Shown here piece after piece: positions 1 to 8,767 of a DNA stretch of 56,818 bases. A program made the position numbers and the translations under genes. The notes below the pieces were generated by a model. That model was not told where the DNA came from, did not search any database, and saw only the letters and a program-made list of their open reading frames with translations. Source of the stretch: Arcobacter sp. CECT 8985 (lineage in GTDB: Bacteria > Campylobacterota > Campylobacteria > Campylobacterales > Arcobacteraceae); the NCBI RefSeq assembly GCF_004116495.1, contig NZ_PDKC01000019.1, positions 1-56,818 of the forward strand, written 5' to 3'. Numbering within the stretch: the first letter of the stretch is position 1; each line of letters starts with the position of its first letter.

Positions 1-19
1 TAAAAAAACTGGATACAAG

Positions 20-928
20 ATGATTAAAACTATAACTATGTTATTTCCTTTATGGGCAGTACTATTTTCTACTATTTGTTATATATATCCAAATTTGGTG
101 GTAGGATTTAAAGCACTAATTGTTCCATTACTAATATTTATAATGTTTTGTATGGGAATAACTTTGAAAATTGATGATTTTAAAAGAGTATTAAAAAAGC
201 CTAAAATAATTGCTTTGACTACTATATTACAATTTTTATTGATGCCTTTAGCTGCATATTTAGTATCAAAACTATTTAATTTATCAACTGATTTATTAAT
301 AGGAATGGTTTTAGTAGGAGCAGTTTCTGGTGGAACTGCATCAAATGTAATTGCATATTTAGCAAAAGCAGATGTAGCATTATCTATTACTATGACAATT
401 GTATCAACACTACTTTCAATTTTAATTACACCTTATTTAACTCTTATTTATTTAGGACAAACAGTTCCTGTTCCAGCTAGTAGTATGCTTATTAGTATTT
501 TAAAAATTGTATTTATTCCTGTTGTTATTGGAATTATATTAAACCACTTTTTCCATAGATATATAGATAAAAAAGTTGATATTTTTGCACTTTTTTCTAT
601 TATTTCAATTGTATTTATTATTGGTATAATAATAGGAATAAATGAGAGTAAAATATCTTCCATTGCTATTTCTTTGATGTTAGCAATTATTTGTCATAAT
701 TTAATTGGACTTTTAGGTGGGTATTTTATATCTAAAATATTTGGTTATAATAAAAAAGAGTGTAAAACAGTTGCCATTGAAGTAGGAATGCAAAACTCAG
801 GATTAGCTGTAGTTTTAGCTATGAAATATTTTTCTGCATTAAGTGCCTTACCTGGAGCAATATTTAGTATTTGGCATAATATTTCAGGCTCTATTCTTGC
901 AGGTTATTGGACAAAACAAAAGGATTGA
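20..928 (+). CDS. Bile acid:sodium symporter (BASS) family transporter
   Basis: The 302-residue protein is almost entirely hydrophobic, with about nine or ten predicted membrane helices, and lies in the inner membrane. The family couples uptake of organic anions (bile acids, pantoate, keto acids) to sodium. Family-like segments are GAVSGGTASNVIAYLAKAD near residues 95-115 and EVGMQNSGLAVVLA near residues 255-270, the latter resembling the E-x-G-x-Q-N sodium/substrate-site motif of BASS proteins. The length fits the bacterial family (about 300). A methyltransferase gene follows after 3 bases, so the two are probably co-transcribed. The substrate cannot be told from the sequence. The family call is firm. 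Confidence 0.88.
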   Translation: MIKTITMLFPLWAVLFSTICYIYPNLVVGFKALIVPLLIFIMFCMGITLKIDDFKRVLKKPKIIALTTILQFLLMPLAAYLVSKLFNLSTDLLIGMVLVGAVSGGTASNVIAYLAKADVALSITMTIVSTLLSILITPYLTLIYLGQTVPVPASSMLISILKIVFIPVVIGIILNHFFHRYIDKKVDIFALFSIISIVFIIGIIIGINESKISSIAISLMLAIICHNLIGLLGGYFISKIFGYNKKECKTVAIEVGMQNSGLAVVLAMKYFSALSALPGAIFSIWHNISGSILAGYWTKQKD

Positions 929-931
929 TTT

Positions 932-1726
932 ATGAATTTAGAAGATATAGATTTTAATAAATTATATAAAAAACAGAAACAAAAAACAACATTTAAACCA
1001 AAAAGTAGTGATGATTGGAATAATAAAGCACCTTCAATGAATGAACGAGTTCATACTTCTATTTATAATGATGAGTTTTTAAAAAATTTAGATTTACATG
1101 GAATTGACTCTTTACTAGATGTTGGCTGTGGTGTTGGAAATTTATCTTTGAAATTAGCTAAAAAATTAAAAAATGTTTATAGTTTAGACTACTCTACTAA
1201 AATGTTAGAACTTTTAAAGCAGAATGCAAAAGAACAAAATATAAAAAATATTACTACAATAAATAGTTCTTGGTATGATAATTGGGATAATATTCCAAAT
1301 GCAGATTTAGTAATTGCTTCAAGATCTATGGAAGTAAAAGATATGAAAGAAGCTTTGAGTAAATTAAATGAAAAAGCAAATAAGAAAGTTGTAATATCTT
1401 ATAAAAAAGGTGGTTCTTTTGTAAGCGATGAAATACTTGATGCTTTAAAAAAAGATATTGTGAAAAAACCTGATTATATTTATGTTGTAAATATTCTTTA
1501 TTCTATGGGAATAAATGCAAGTGTTAATTTTATAAATAGTGAGGGTAGAAATACTATTTATTCATCAAAAGAAAACTTTATACAATCAATAAAATGGAGT
1601 ATTGGAGAATTAGATGAACAAGAGATTAAAAATTTAGAAGAGTATTATGATAGTTTAAGCGAAGAAAGAAAAAACAAAAAAGAGTTTGTTCAATGGGCAA
1701 TGCTATCTTGGGATAAGAAGGAATAA
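932..1726 (+). CDS. Class I SAM-dependent methyltransferase
   Basis: The 264-residue cytosolic protein has a Rossmann-type SAM-binding core starting near residue 58. Motif I reads DVGCGVGN (63-70), and the acidic residue of motif II is Asp86 in LDYSTKML. The N-terminal 55 residues are basic and the C-terminal third carries a helical extension likely to form the substrate lid. It starts 3 bases after the BASS transporter stop, suggesting translational coupling. The substrate is unknown. It faces a convergent glycosyltransferase gene and shares a hairpin terminator with it. Confidence 0.85.
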   Translation: MNLEDIDFNKLYKKQKQKTTFKPKSSDDWNNKAPSMNERVHTSIYNDEFLKNLDLHGIDSLLDVGCGVGNLSLKLAKKLKNVYSLDYSTKMLELLKQNAKEQNIKNITTINSSWYDNWDNIPNADLVIASRSMEVKDMKEALSKLNEKANKKVVISYKKGGSFVSDEILDALKKDIVKKPDYIYVVNILYSMGINASVNFINSEGRNTIYSSKENFIQSIKWSIGELDEQEIKNLEEYYDSLSEERKNKKEFVQWAMLSWDKKE

Positions 1727-1735
1727 CCTTCTTAT
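1713..1735. terminator. Hairpin terminator between convergent genes
   Basis: A perfect 9-bp stem (ATAAGAAGG / CCTTCTTAT) with a 5-base loop overlaps the stop of the methyltransferase and abuts the stop of the oppositely oriented glycosyltransferase. It is followed by TTATA on the plus strand. The T run is short, so it is likely but not ideal as an intrinsic terminator. Confidence 0.6.
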
Positions 1736-2848
1736 TTATATTAAGTTTAACTCTGTTGCAAAATCTTGTGCAATTTTTTCATAATTTCTAATGTCTAAAA
1801 GTTTTTTCTGACCATTTTCACCTACTTTTGCAACTTCTTCTTTTGAAAGAGTTAGTAACTCTTCTATTTTTGCTTTAATTGATTTTTTATTAAAATCACA
1901 AAACCATGCTTCAACATTATCTTTAAAAAGAGTATTGTTTTTTGCATTATTTGTCATAATACAAGGTACAGCACTTGAGTAATAATCAATAATTTTTATT
2001 GAAGTTGATGTATTAAAAAGTGCAATATTAGGTAAAATAGATAAACCAATATCTGCTTTTGCTATCAAATCTAGAAGTTCTTGTTTATTTTTTGCATTAT
2101 GTATTTCAATACAATTTTTCAAATTTGGATATTTTAAAATCATATTTTTTGCATATTCTGGATCTTTTGTAGATATTACAATTCTAAATAAATTATTGTT
2201 TATTTGGCTAAATGCTTCTAAAATAGTTTCAAATTTTCTAAGATTATCAAGAGTCCCTGCGTATATAAATCTTTTGAAATCTTCTACATGTTGAATATTT
2301 TCATGTAGCATTTCTGGATCAATACCTGTTGGTACAGGAAATGTTTTGATATTAATAGAAGAAAAAAATTCTTCTTTCATTTGATTTGTAGATGGAATAA
2401 AAATATCGCATTCATTTATTATATTTGTTTCTTTATATGATTGAATCTTATCTCCAATTATATCAAAGAAAGTTTTTTTATTGTTTGCTTCATCTTCTTT
2501 AAGTTTTGCTATTCTTTTAGGAAAAGATAGTCTAAAACCAACTTTGTAATTATATCTGATTTTGGCTTTTTGGATATCTTTTAAAAGTTCAATGTCATTT
2601 CTTACAACAATAAAATCATAAGATTTGATATCAATTTGATTTTTTTCAAGTTCTTTAAGTAAATTATTTTTAAATTTTAATGGAAGAACAAAACGTTTAC
2701 TATCCTTTTTTTCAAAGTCTGCTTTATAATGTGAAAAATATAAAATATGTACATTCATATGTTTACCAAGGTATTTTTCAAAAAAAGCTCCAATAAAACT
2801 GTGATCTGTATATTCATCTTGGTCTGTGATATATAAAAAGTTTTTCAT
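1736..2848 (-). CDS. Glycosyltransferase, GT-B (group 1 / GT4-like)
   Basis: The 370-residue protein has the length and two-domain outline of GT-B glycosyltransferases. The C-terminal half has a donor-site-like segment, SIKIIDYYSSAVPC, near residues 275-295. This is equivalent to the E-x7-E region of GT4 enzymes, but with Lys-Ile-Ile-Asp in place of a clear E-x7-E. There is no signal peptide or membrane segment, so it is probably cytosolic or membrane-peripheral and acts in cell-surface glycan synthesis. A near-perfect ribosome site (AAGGAG, 6 bases before ATG) fixes the start. The gene stands alone, with its own promoter in the 424-base region upstream. Acceptor and donor are unknown. Confidence 0.75.
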   Translation of the reverse strand: MKNFLYITDQDEYTDHSFIGAFFEKYLGKHMNVHILYFSHYKADFEKKDSKRFVLPLKFKNNLLKELEKNQIDIKSYDFIVVRNDIELLKDIQKAKIRYNYKVGFRLSFPKRIAKLKEDEANNKKTFFDIIGDKIQSYKETNIINECDIFIPSTNQMKEEFFSSINIKTFPVPTGIDPEMLHENIQHVEDFKRFIYAGTLDNLRKFETILEAFSQINNNLFRIVISTKDPEYAKNMILKYPNLKNCIEIHNAKNKQELLDLIAKADIGLSILPNIALFNTSTSIKIIDYYSSAVPCIMTNNAKNNTLFKDNVEAWFCDFNKKSIKAKIEELLTLSKEEVAKVGENGQKKLLDIRNYEKIAQDFATELNLI

Positions 2849-3272
2849 AAACGCTCCTTGAAGAAAATAATATGTATTATATACTTTTATAGTTGCAAAA
2901 GAAAAGCATTTTATAAAAAATTTATTTTATTAAGGAAGTTTTCTGATTTTTAGTATTAAAAGTGAGATAGTCAATAAAATTGTTACTGTTAGAAACTAAA
3001 AAAGTACAAGTAATAATACATTTATTTTTTTGAATACTTATTTGTAAATAAAATTTGAAGTGCAAATAAAATAGAAAAATTAAAGCTAATAGTTCACTAT
3101 TAAAAATCAATAAAATTAGTAATTCTCTTGTTTAAAATATGCGTTTAATTAAATACAGAAATTAATTTTTTTTAATTATTGAAACATAAAAAATGTATAA
3201 TTGTTACACATTATATTCAAGTTTAAATCTATTTATTATATTATAATAGTTTAGACTAAAAAAAGAGAGATA
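2849..3272. promoter_or_regulatory. Divergent promoter region, 424 bases, no gene seen
   Basis: This gap lies between the leftward glycosyltransferase and the rightward amino acid ABC operon. A TATAAT on the minus strand (2881-2876) suits the glycosyltransferase. Two TATAAT boxes on the plus strand (3196-3201 and 3242-3247) suit the ABC operon. No good -35 elements were found, which is usual in Campylobacterota. The rest is AT-rich sequence without a supported ORF, hairpin or repeat. A 62-codon minus-strand ORF at 2922-3110 has no ribosome site and a low-complexity composition, so it was not called. Confidence 0.5.
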
Positions 3273-4013
3273 ATGAATAAGAATATTATTAGTATGAGTA
3301 AAATTGATAAATATTATGATGATTTTCATGTATTGAAAAATATCAATTTTGAAGTTAAAAGAGGTGAAATCGTAGTTGTATGTGGACCTTCAGGATCAGG
3401 AAAATCGACACTTATTAGATGTATTAATGGACTAGAGGAGATTGACTCTGGAACTGTTATTGTTGATGGGATTGATATAAATGAGAGTAAAAAAAGTTTA
3501 CAAACAATTCGAGGTGAAGTTGGAATGGTATTTCAACACTTTAATCTTTTCCCTCATCTTACTATTTTAGAAAATATTACATTAGCTCCAGGTTTAGTTA
3601 AAAAGGTTAATAAAGAAGAAGCTCAAAAAGTTGCAATGGAGCTTTTAAAAAAAGTAAAACTTGAATTTAAAGCAAATGCATATCCTTCAGATTTAAGTGG
3701 TGGACAAAAACAAAGAATTGCAATTGCTAGAAGTTTAGCAATGAAACCCAAAGTTATCCTTTTTGATGAACCTACATCAGCTCTAGATCCCGAAACTATT
3801 GGGGATGTACTTTCAGTAATGAAAGATTTGGCACAAGAAAACTTTACTATTGTTTGTGTAACTCACGAGATGGGTTTTGCAAAAGAAGTAGGAGATAAAA
3901 TTGTATTTATGGATAAAGGAGTAATTGTTGAAGAGAGTACTCCAAATGAATTCTTTCTTAATCCAAAAAGCCAAAGAGCAAAAGACTTTCTAAAAGAAAT
4001 ATTAACACACTAG
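3273..4013 (+). CDS. glnQ: Polar amino acid ABC transporter ATP-binding protein (GlnQ type)
   Basis: This is the 246-residue ATPase of a polar amino acid importer, acting on the cytosolic face of the membrane. Walker A is GPSGSGKST (38-46), the Q-loop sits in VFQHFNLFP, the ABC signature is LSGGQKQR and Walker B is [13 protein letters not shown]. The H-loop is VTHEMGFA, typical of the GlnQ/HisP/ArtP group, whose VTHEMxFA sequence separates it from other importers. The length is standard. It is first in an operon continuing with two binding proteins (10-base gap) and one permease. The likely substrates are polar amino acids such as glutamine or arginine. The exact specificity is not visible. 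Confidence 0.92.
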   Translation: MNKNIISMSKIDKYYDDFHVLKNINFEVKRGEIVVVCGPSGSGKSTLIRCINGLEEIDSGTVIVDGIDINESKKSLQTIRGEVGMVFQHFNLFPHLTILENITLAPGLVKKVNKEEAQKVAMELLKKVKLEFKANAYPSDLSGGQKQRIAIARSLAMKPKVILFDEPTSALDPETIGDVLSVMKDLAQENFTIVCVTHEMGFAKEVGDKIVFMDKGVIVEESTPNEFFLNPKSQRAKDFLKEILTH

Positions 4014-4023
4014 GTAGATAATT

Positions 4024-4845
4024 ATGATTAAAAAACTATTAATTTTAGTTGCACTTTTATTTTGTGCAAGTTCAACGTTCGCAGATGATATCAATGTTTG
4101 GAAAAAATCAACACTTAATCAAATATTACAAAGTGGTGAATTAAGAGTGGGATTAGACCCAGGTTACATGCCCTTTGAAATGAAAGATAAAAGGGGAAGA
4201 TTAATTGGTTATGATATTGATTTGGCAAAAATTATGGCAAAAGAAATGGGAGTTAAACTAAAAATAGTTCCAACAACTTTTGATGGAATTATAGCTGGAT
4301 TATTAACAGGTAAATTTGACATAATAATTGCAGGTATGACAATTACACAAAAAAGAAATTCAAAAATTAATTTTACTGACCCATATTTGGTTATAGGTCA
4401 AACTATTCTTTTGAATAAAAAATATAAAGATGAAATAAAAAGTGCAAAAGATCTTGATAATGAAAAATATATAATTACTGCAAAACTTGGACAAACAGGT
4501 GAAATTGTAGCAAGAAAATTTTTTAAAAATGCAAAAATAAATACTTTTGATACTGAATCAGAAGCAGTATCAGAAGTGTTAAATAACAAAGCAGTAGCTT
4601 TTGTAAATGACCAACCTTATAATGCTGTATTTATGACAGGAAAAGGTAAAAATAAATTAATTCATTTAGATAAACCTTTAACTTATGAACCTCTTGCATT
4701 TGCAATAAAAAAAGGTGATCCAGATTTTCTTAATTGGCTAAACAACTTTTTAAGACAAATAAAAAATGATAAAGTTCAAAATATTTATGAAAAACTTTAT
4801 AAAAAATGGTTTGTAGATACTAGTTGGCTAAGAAAAGTACAATAA
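4024..4845 (+). CDS. Amino acid ABC transporter substrate-binding protein, copy 1
   Basis: The 273-residue periplasmic binding protein of the SBP_bac_3 type has an N-terminal Sec signal peptide ending near FADD (residues 18-21). The bilobal fold is recognisable from ELRVGLDPGYMPFEM, GYDIDLAKIMAKEMG, GLLTGKFDIIIAGMTIT and the second-lobe segment NDQPYNAVFM. Arg in TQKRN matches the family Arg that binds the ligand carboxylate. It is closely related along its full length to the next gene, so the pair is a tandem duplication. It delivers an amino acid to the single permease encoded downstream. The ligand cannot be assigned. Confidence 0.9.
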   Translation: MIKKLLILVALLFCASSTFADDINVWKKSTLNQILQSGELRVGLDPGYMPFEMKDKRGRLIGYDIDLAKIMAKEMGVKLKIVPTTFDGIIAGLLTGKFDIIIAGMTITQKRNSKINFTDPYLVIGQTILLNKKYKDEIKSAKDLDNEKYIITAKLGQTGEIVARKFFKNAKINTFDTESEAVSEVLNNKAVAFVNDQPYNAVFMTGKGKNKLIHLDKPLTYEPLAFAIKKGDPDFLNWLNNFLRQIKNDKVQNIYEKLYKKWFVDTSWLRKVQ

Positions 4846-4868
4846 TAATCTTAAGATTAGGAGAAAAA

Positions 4869-5684
4869 ATGAAAAATTTGGTTTTAGCGTTTATAGTGTT
4901 ATTTACATCAACTCTTTTTGCAGATGATATAAATTTATGGAAAAAATCTACACTTAATAAGGTTTTACAAAGAGGTGAATTACAAGTATGTATGGAACCT
5001 GGGTATATGCCTTTTGAGATGAAAGATAAAAAAGGTAGAATTATTGGTTATGATGTGGATTTTGCAAAGAAAATGTCTAGAGCAATGGGAGTAAAATTAA
5101 AACTTCTTCCAACTGCTTGGGATGGTATTATTGCTGCATTAGTAACTGGTAAATGTGATATTATTATGTCTGGTATGACAATTACACAAAAAAGAAATTT
5201 AAAAGTTAATTTTGCAAATCCATATTTAGTTGTGGGACAAACAGTAATGATGAATAAATCTTTAAAAGGAAAAATAAAAACTGCAAAAGATTTAGACAAA
5301 CCACAATATACAATTGTTACAAAACTTGGGGTAACTGGTGAAATTGCTTCAAGAAAATTTTTTAAAAATGCAAAAATTGTTACTTTTGAAACAGAAGCTG
5401 ATGCTGCTGCAGAAGTATTAAACGGTAAAGCTGATGCAATGGTTTATGATCAACCATATAATGTTTTATTTATGTCTGATAAAGGTAAAGGTAAACTTAT
5501 TCATTTAGACAAACCTCTTACTTATGAACCACTTGGTTGGGCAGTTAGAAAAGGTGATCCAGATTTCTTAAACTGGCTAAATAATTTTTTAAGACAAATG
5601 CAAGAGGATAAGGTTGTTGGATTCTCTGATCATTTATATAAAAAATGGCTAGTTGATACTAGATGGCTGAAAAGAGTTCAGTAG
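4869..5684 (+). CDS. Amino acid ABC transporter substrate-binding protein, copy 2
   Basis: This is a paralogue of the preceding gene. The start is placed at ATG 4869, preceded by TTAGGAGA, giving 271 residues that begin MKNLVLAF with a clean signal peptide ending at FADD. The longer reading from 4824 adds 15 non-signal residues inside the upstream gene and is less likely. The fold and the ligand Arg (TQKRN) match copy 1. Copy 2 has two cysteines absent from copy 1, in LQVCMEPGY and TGKCDIIMSG, possibly a disulfide in lobe 1. The two copies may have different ligand preferences while sharing one permease. Confidence 0.9.
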   Translation: MKNLVLAFIVLFTSTLFADDINLWKKSTLNKVLQRGELQVCMEPGYMPFEMKDKKGRIIGYDVDFAKKMSRAMGVKLKLLPTAWDGIIAALVTGKCDIIMSGMTITQKRNLKVNFANPYLVVGQTVMMNKSLKGKIKTAKDLDKPQYTIVTKLGVTGEIASRKFFKNAKIVTFETEADAAAEVLNGKADAMVYDQPYNVLFMSDKGKGKLIHLDKPLTYEPLGWAVRKGDPDFLNWLNNFLRQMQEDKVVGFSDHLYKKWLVDTRWLKRVQ

Positions 5685-5687
5685 CAC

Positions 5688-6653
5688 ATGGCGAGAAAAG
5701 AATCTTTAGCACAAAATAAAAAGTTAGGGCATGTAATTGCTCTAGCTTTCTTTTTACTACTTGGGTATTCCCTTTATTCTGCAGCTTCAAATATGAATTA
5801 TGTTTGGAAATGGAATTCTGTTCCTAAATATTTTGCATATAATCAAACAACAACGATAGAAGCTCCTATAGATGGTAAACTAGTATTTGAGAATAATAAA
5901 TATTTCATTGATGGTGATGAAAAAGTAGAACTAAAAAATCTGAATAGTAGTTTTTCATTTGATTATAAAGTAGGTGAATTTGTTTATCAAGGTGATTATA
6001 TTGCTTCTACTGAAAATTTAAGAGCAGGGCCAGTAATTAGTGGTTTATGGATTACTTTAAAAATATCCTTTTTTGCTGCAATATTAACTTATATTTTAGG
6101 AATTATCGTAGCATTTATGAAACTATCTTCTTATCAATTTTTAAAAGATATAGCAACAGTTTATATTACTATAGTTAGAGGTACACCACTTCTTGTTCAG
6201 ATATTTCTTTTTTATTTTATAATTGCAAATATTTTTGAATTAGATAGATTTGTTGCAGGTGTTTTATCTCTTGGAATTTTCTTTGGTGCATATATGGCTG
6301 AGATTTTAAGAGGTGCTATTCAATCAATTGATAAAGGACAGCAAGAAGCAGCTACATCTTTAGGTATTACTAAAGTTCAATCAATGAGATATATTATTCT
6401 ACCTCAAGCTTTTAAACGTGCATTACCAACTTTAGTTGGTGAAATGATTGCATTAGTAAAAGATTCATCTTTAGTTTCAGTAATATCAATTACAGATTTA
6501 ACAAAAGTTGGTAAAGAAATTGTTGCAAATACATTCTCTCCTTTTGAAACTTGGATAATAATAGCTTTACTTTATTTGACAATTACTTCAACACTTAGCT
6601 ACATAGGTCACAAAATTGAAAAAAGAATGACAGCAAAAGGTGGGATGAATTAA
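5688..6653 (+). CDS. Amino acid ABC transporter permease
   Basis: The 321-residue inner-membrane permease of the HisM/GlnP type begins 3 bases after the second binding protein. One N-terminal helix (about 14-34) is followed by a roughly 75-residue segment (about 35-110) with a Trp/Tyr-rich stretch, YVWKWNSVPKYF, likely periplasmic. The membrane domain proper starts near 115. The coupling EAA loop is visible as QEAATSLGITKVQSMRYIILPQ around residues 220-240, with R-GTPLLVQ upstream. It is the only permease gene in the operon, so the transporter is probably a homodimer with GlnQ. Confidence 0.9.
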   Translation: MARKESLAQNKKLGHVIALAFFLLLGYSLYSAASNMNYVWKWNSVPKYFAYNQTTTIEAPIDGKLVFENNKYFIDGDEKVELKNLNSSFSFDYKVGEFVYQGDYIASTENLRAGPVISGLWITLKISFFAAILTYILGIIVAFMKLSSYQFLKDIATVYITIVRGTPLLVQIFLFYFIIANIFELDRFVAGVLSLGIFFGAYMAEILRGAIQSIDKGQQEAATSLGITKVQSMRYIILPQAFKRALPTLVGEMIALVKDSSLVSVISITDLTKVGKEIVANTFSPFETWIIIALLYLTITSTLSYIGHKIEKRMTAKGGMN

Positions 6654-7277
6654 TTGGAACTTTTACAGAATTTTTTGCAACAAACTACAAGTTTGTTTGC
6701 AATTATGGATCCAATTGGAGTTAGTGCTATGGCTCTATCTTTACTTAGTCCAAATATCACAAAGAGTCAAATCTCTGTAATTGCCAAAAGAAGTACAACT
6801 ACAATATTAGTAGCTTTTTTTGTAGTTTTAATAACAGGTGATTTTATTTTAAAACTATTTGGTATTCATGAAAATTCTCTTAAAGTAATGGGTGGACTTA
6901 TTCTTTTACTTATGGCTATATCAATGGTTAGGGGTATTGGTAATGAAAAAAGAGATGAAAATAGTGATAAAAATGATTTAGAACTTGCAGTTATCCCTAT
7001 TGGTATTCCAATTGCTTTTGGTACGGGATTATTTACAACAATTATTATTTTTAAAAATCAAGTTGCATCAGTAGAAGAGCTTATATCTTTAATCGCTTCA
7101 TTTTGTATTAATGCTCTTTTATTTTATTTAGTATTAAAAAACTCAATATATATTAAAAAGTATTTAGGAGTGACAGGACAAAATATTATTACTAAATTGA
7201 TGGGATTAATTGTTGGTGCTTTATCAATACAATTTATTGTTTCTGGAATTGTTAGTTTATCTAAGGTTTATATGTGA
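6654..7277 (+). CDS. MarC family integral membrane protein
   Basis: The 207-residue inner-membrane protein with six predicted helices belongs to the MarC/UPF0056 family, whose function is unsettled; a role in multiple antibiotic resistance was withdrawn for E. coli MarC. The opening FAIMDPIGVSAMALSL and the central AVIPIGIPIAFGTGLFTT are characteristic. The start is TTG, directly abutting the permease stop (TAA then TTG). A purine-rich AGGTGG about 10 bases upstream could serve as ribosome site. The gene overlaps the next one through GTGA. It may share transcription with the amino acid importer without being part of it. Confidence 0.82.
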   Translation: MELLQNFLQQTTSLFAIMDPIGVSAMALSLLSPNITKSQISVIAKRSTTTILVAFFVVLITGDFILKLFGIHENSLKVMGGLILLLMAISMVRGIGNEKRDENSDKNDLELAVIPIGIPIAFGTGLFTTIIIFKNQVASVEELISLIASFCINALLFYLVLKNSIYIKKYLGVTGQNIITKLMGLIVGALSIQFIVSGIVSLSKVYM

Positions 7278-7888
7278 TAGAAGTATTTACTCATGGATTT
7301 ATTGTTGGAATTAGCTTAATTGTTGCAATAGGTTCTCAAAATGCATATATTTTGAAACTTGGACTTTTAAAGCAACATATATTTAAAGCTGTATTATTTT
7401 GTATAATTACAGATGTATTATTAATATCAAGTGGTGTTTTAGGTCTTGGATATTTTATAAAAGGGAATCAATTATTAATTAATTGCATTGCTATATTTGG
7501 AATTATTTTTCTTTGTTTTTACTCATTTTTGTCTTTTAAAAGTGCATTAAAAAATGAAAGTTTAAAAATAGATAATGAAGTGAAAACTAATCCTGTAAAA
7601 AAAGTATTTGCTATGCTTTTTATGTTTACATTTTTAAACCCTCATGTTTATTTAGATACTGTATTATTAATTGGCGGTATTGGTGCAAATGTAGAAGATA
7701 GTTTAAAAATATTTTTTATATTAGGAACTTCTACTGCTTCTGCTGTTTGGTTTTTATCATTAGGATATTTTTCAAGACTTTTAATTCCATTATTTAAAAA
7801 ACCTATAACATGGAAAATATTAGATATCTTAATTGCACTGTTGATGCTTTATATTGCTTATTCATTAACTGAATTGGTTAAATTATAG
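7274..7888 (+). CDS. LysE/ArgO family amino acid exporter
   Basis: The 204-residue, six-helix inner-membrane protein starts with GTG at 7274, overlapping the MarC stop (GTGA). The N-terminus contains GISLIVAIGSQNAYILKLGL, close to the family signature G-P-x-x-x-x-G-x-Q-N-A of LysE/ArgO exporters. The central NPHVYLDTVLLIGG is also typical of ArgO. The family exports basic amino acids such as arginine or lysine. Its place behind an amino acid importer suggests a matched import/export pair for balancing pools, which is an inference from context. Confidence 0.85.
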   Translation: MIEVFTHGFIVGISLIVAIGSQNAYILKLGLLKQHIFKAVLFCIITDVLLISSGVLGLGYFIKGNQLLINCIAIFGIIFLCFYSFLSFKSALKNESLKIDNEVKTNPVKKVFAMLFMFTFLNPHVYLDTVLLIGGIGANVEDSLKIFFILGTSTASAVWFLSLGYFSRLLIPLFKKPITWKILDILIALLMLYIAYSLTELVKL

Positions 7889-7901
7889 GAGTTAAATTAT
7901 T

Positions 7902-8693
7902 GTGGATTATATAGAAAAAATAGGTTGTTTTGAAGTTGTTTTAGATCCTTATAATGGAATAACAGTTTCAAAAGATACAGTTCCTTTTGATATTACAGAG
8001 TTTGAAAAAAATTTAATAAATCTTATTTCAGTATTAAAAAATAAGAAAAGAAGACTTATTTGGATAACTATTGATATAAATAAGTCTCATTTAATTCCTA
8101 TTGCAGTAAAGCATAATTTCGAGTTTCATACTTGTGAAAAAGATTATGTTTTTATGGTTAAAAGATTAGTTGATGATGCAATTATTCCAACTGCAGTGAA
8201 TCATACTTTAGGTGTTGGTGTAGTAGTTATCAATGATGATAATGAGATATTAGTTATTAAAGAAAGAGTTTCAAGACTTGGATATAAACTTCCTGGTGGG
8301 CATATTGATAATGGTGAATTAATTTCAAATGCTGCAGCAAGAGAAACTTTTGAAGAAACAGGGGTGAAAGTTGAGTTTGACTCAATAATAAGTATTGGAC
8401 ATTTTTATCCACATCAATTTGACCAGTCAAATTTATATGTTTTATGTAGTGCAAAGCCATTAAGTTATGAAATTAATATAAAAGACATTGCTGAAATTGA
8501 AGATGCGAAATGGGTAAATGTATTTGAATTTTTAGAAGATGAAACTGTTTTTGAATATAATAAAGTAATAATAAATGCAGCATTAAGTAAAAAAGGTTTT
8601 TACTCTCAAAAATTAGAAGCTTTTAAAAATATAAAAAAAGATTATGAATTATTCTTTCCTAAATTAAATGTTACAAATGAAAATTTAGCTTAA
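7902..8693 (+). CDS. Nudix hydrolase with NUDT6-like N-terminal domain
   Basis: This 263-residue cytosolic protein starts with GTG (7902), supported by TAGGAG upstream. The full Nudix box is G133-x5-E139-x7-R147E148-x2-E151E152-x-G154-V155, so it should be an active Mg-dependent pyrophosphohydrolase. Residues 1-95 form a second domain that reads like the GNAT-like pre-Nudix domain of eukaryotic NUDT6 and plant NUDX proteins (NGITV, then WITIDINKSHLIPIAVKHNFEFHTC). The substrate is unknown. It is last in the amino acid transport operon. A C-terminal helical tail of about 35 residues follows the Nudix fold. Confidence 0.87.
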   Translation: MDYIEKIGCFEVVLDPYNGITVSKDTVPFDITEFEKNLINLISVLKNKKRRLIWITIDINKSHLIPIAVKHNFEFHTCEKDYVFMVKRLVDDAIIPTAVNHTLGVGVVVINDDNEILVIKERVSRLGYKLPGGHIDNGELISNAAARETFEETGVKVEFDSIISIGHFYPHQFDQSNLYVLCSAKPLSYEINIKDIAEIEDAKWVNVFEFLEDETVFEYNKVIINAALSKKGFYSQKLEAFKNIKKDYELFFPKLNVTNENLA

Positions 8694-8767
8694 ATATATA
8701 CTGCTTTTATCATTTATTTACTATATAAGTGATATAAATACACAACTAAAAACAAGGTTAACAAATC
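8694..8767 (+). promoter_or_regulatory. Probable promoter of the thioesterase gene
   Basis: The 74-base gap contains TATATAAGTGATATAAAT-like AT-rich sequence with TATA boxes, and an AAGG ribosome site 10 bases before the ATG at 8768. No terminator hairpin for the upstream operon is visible, so read-through is possible. Confidence 0.35.

Noticed and set aside
2922-3110. 62-codon minus-strand ORF in the 424-base intergenic region
   Set aside because: It has no ribosome site, is rich in Phe/Leu/Lys from AT-rich DNA, and fits no known protein pattern.
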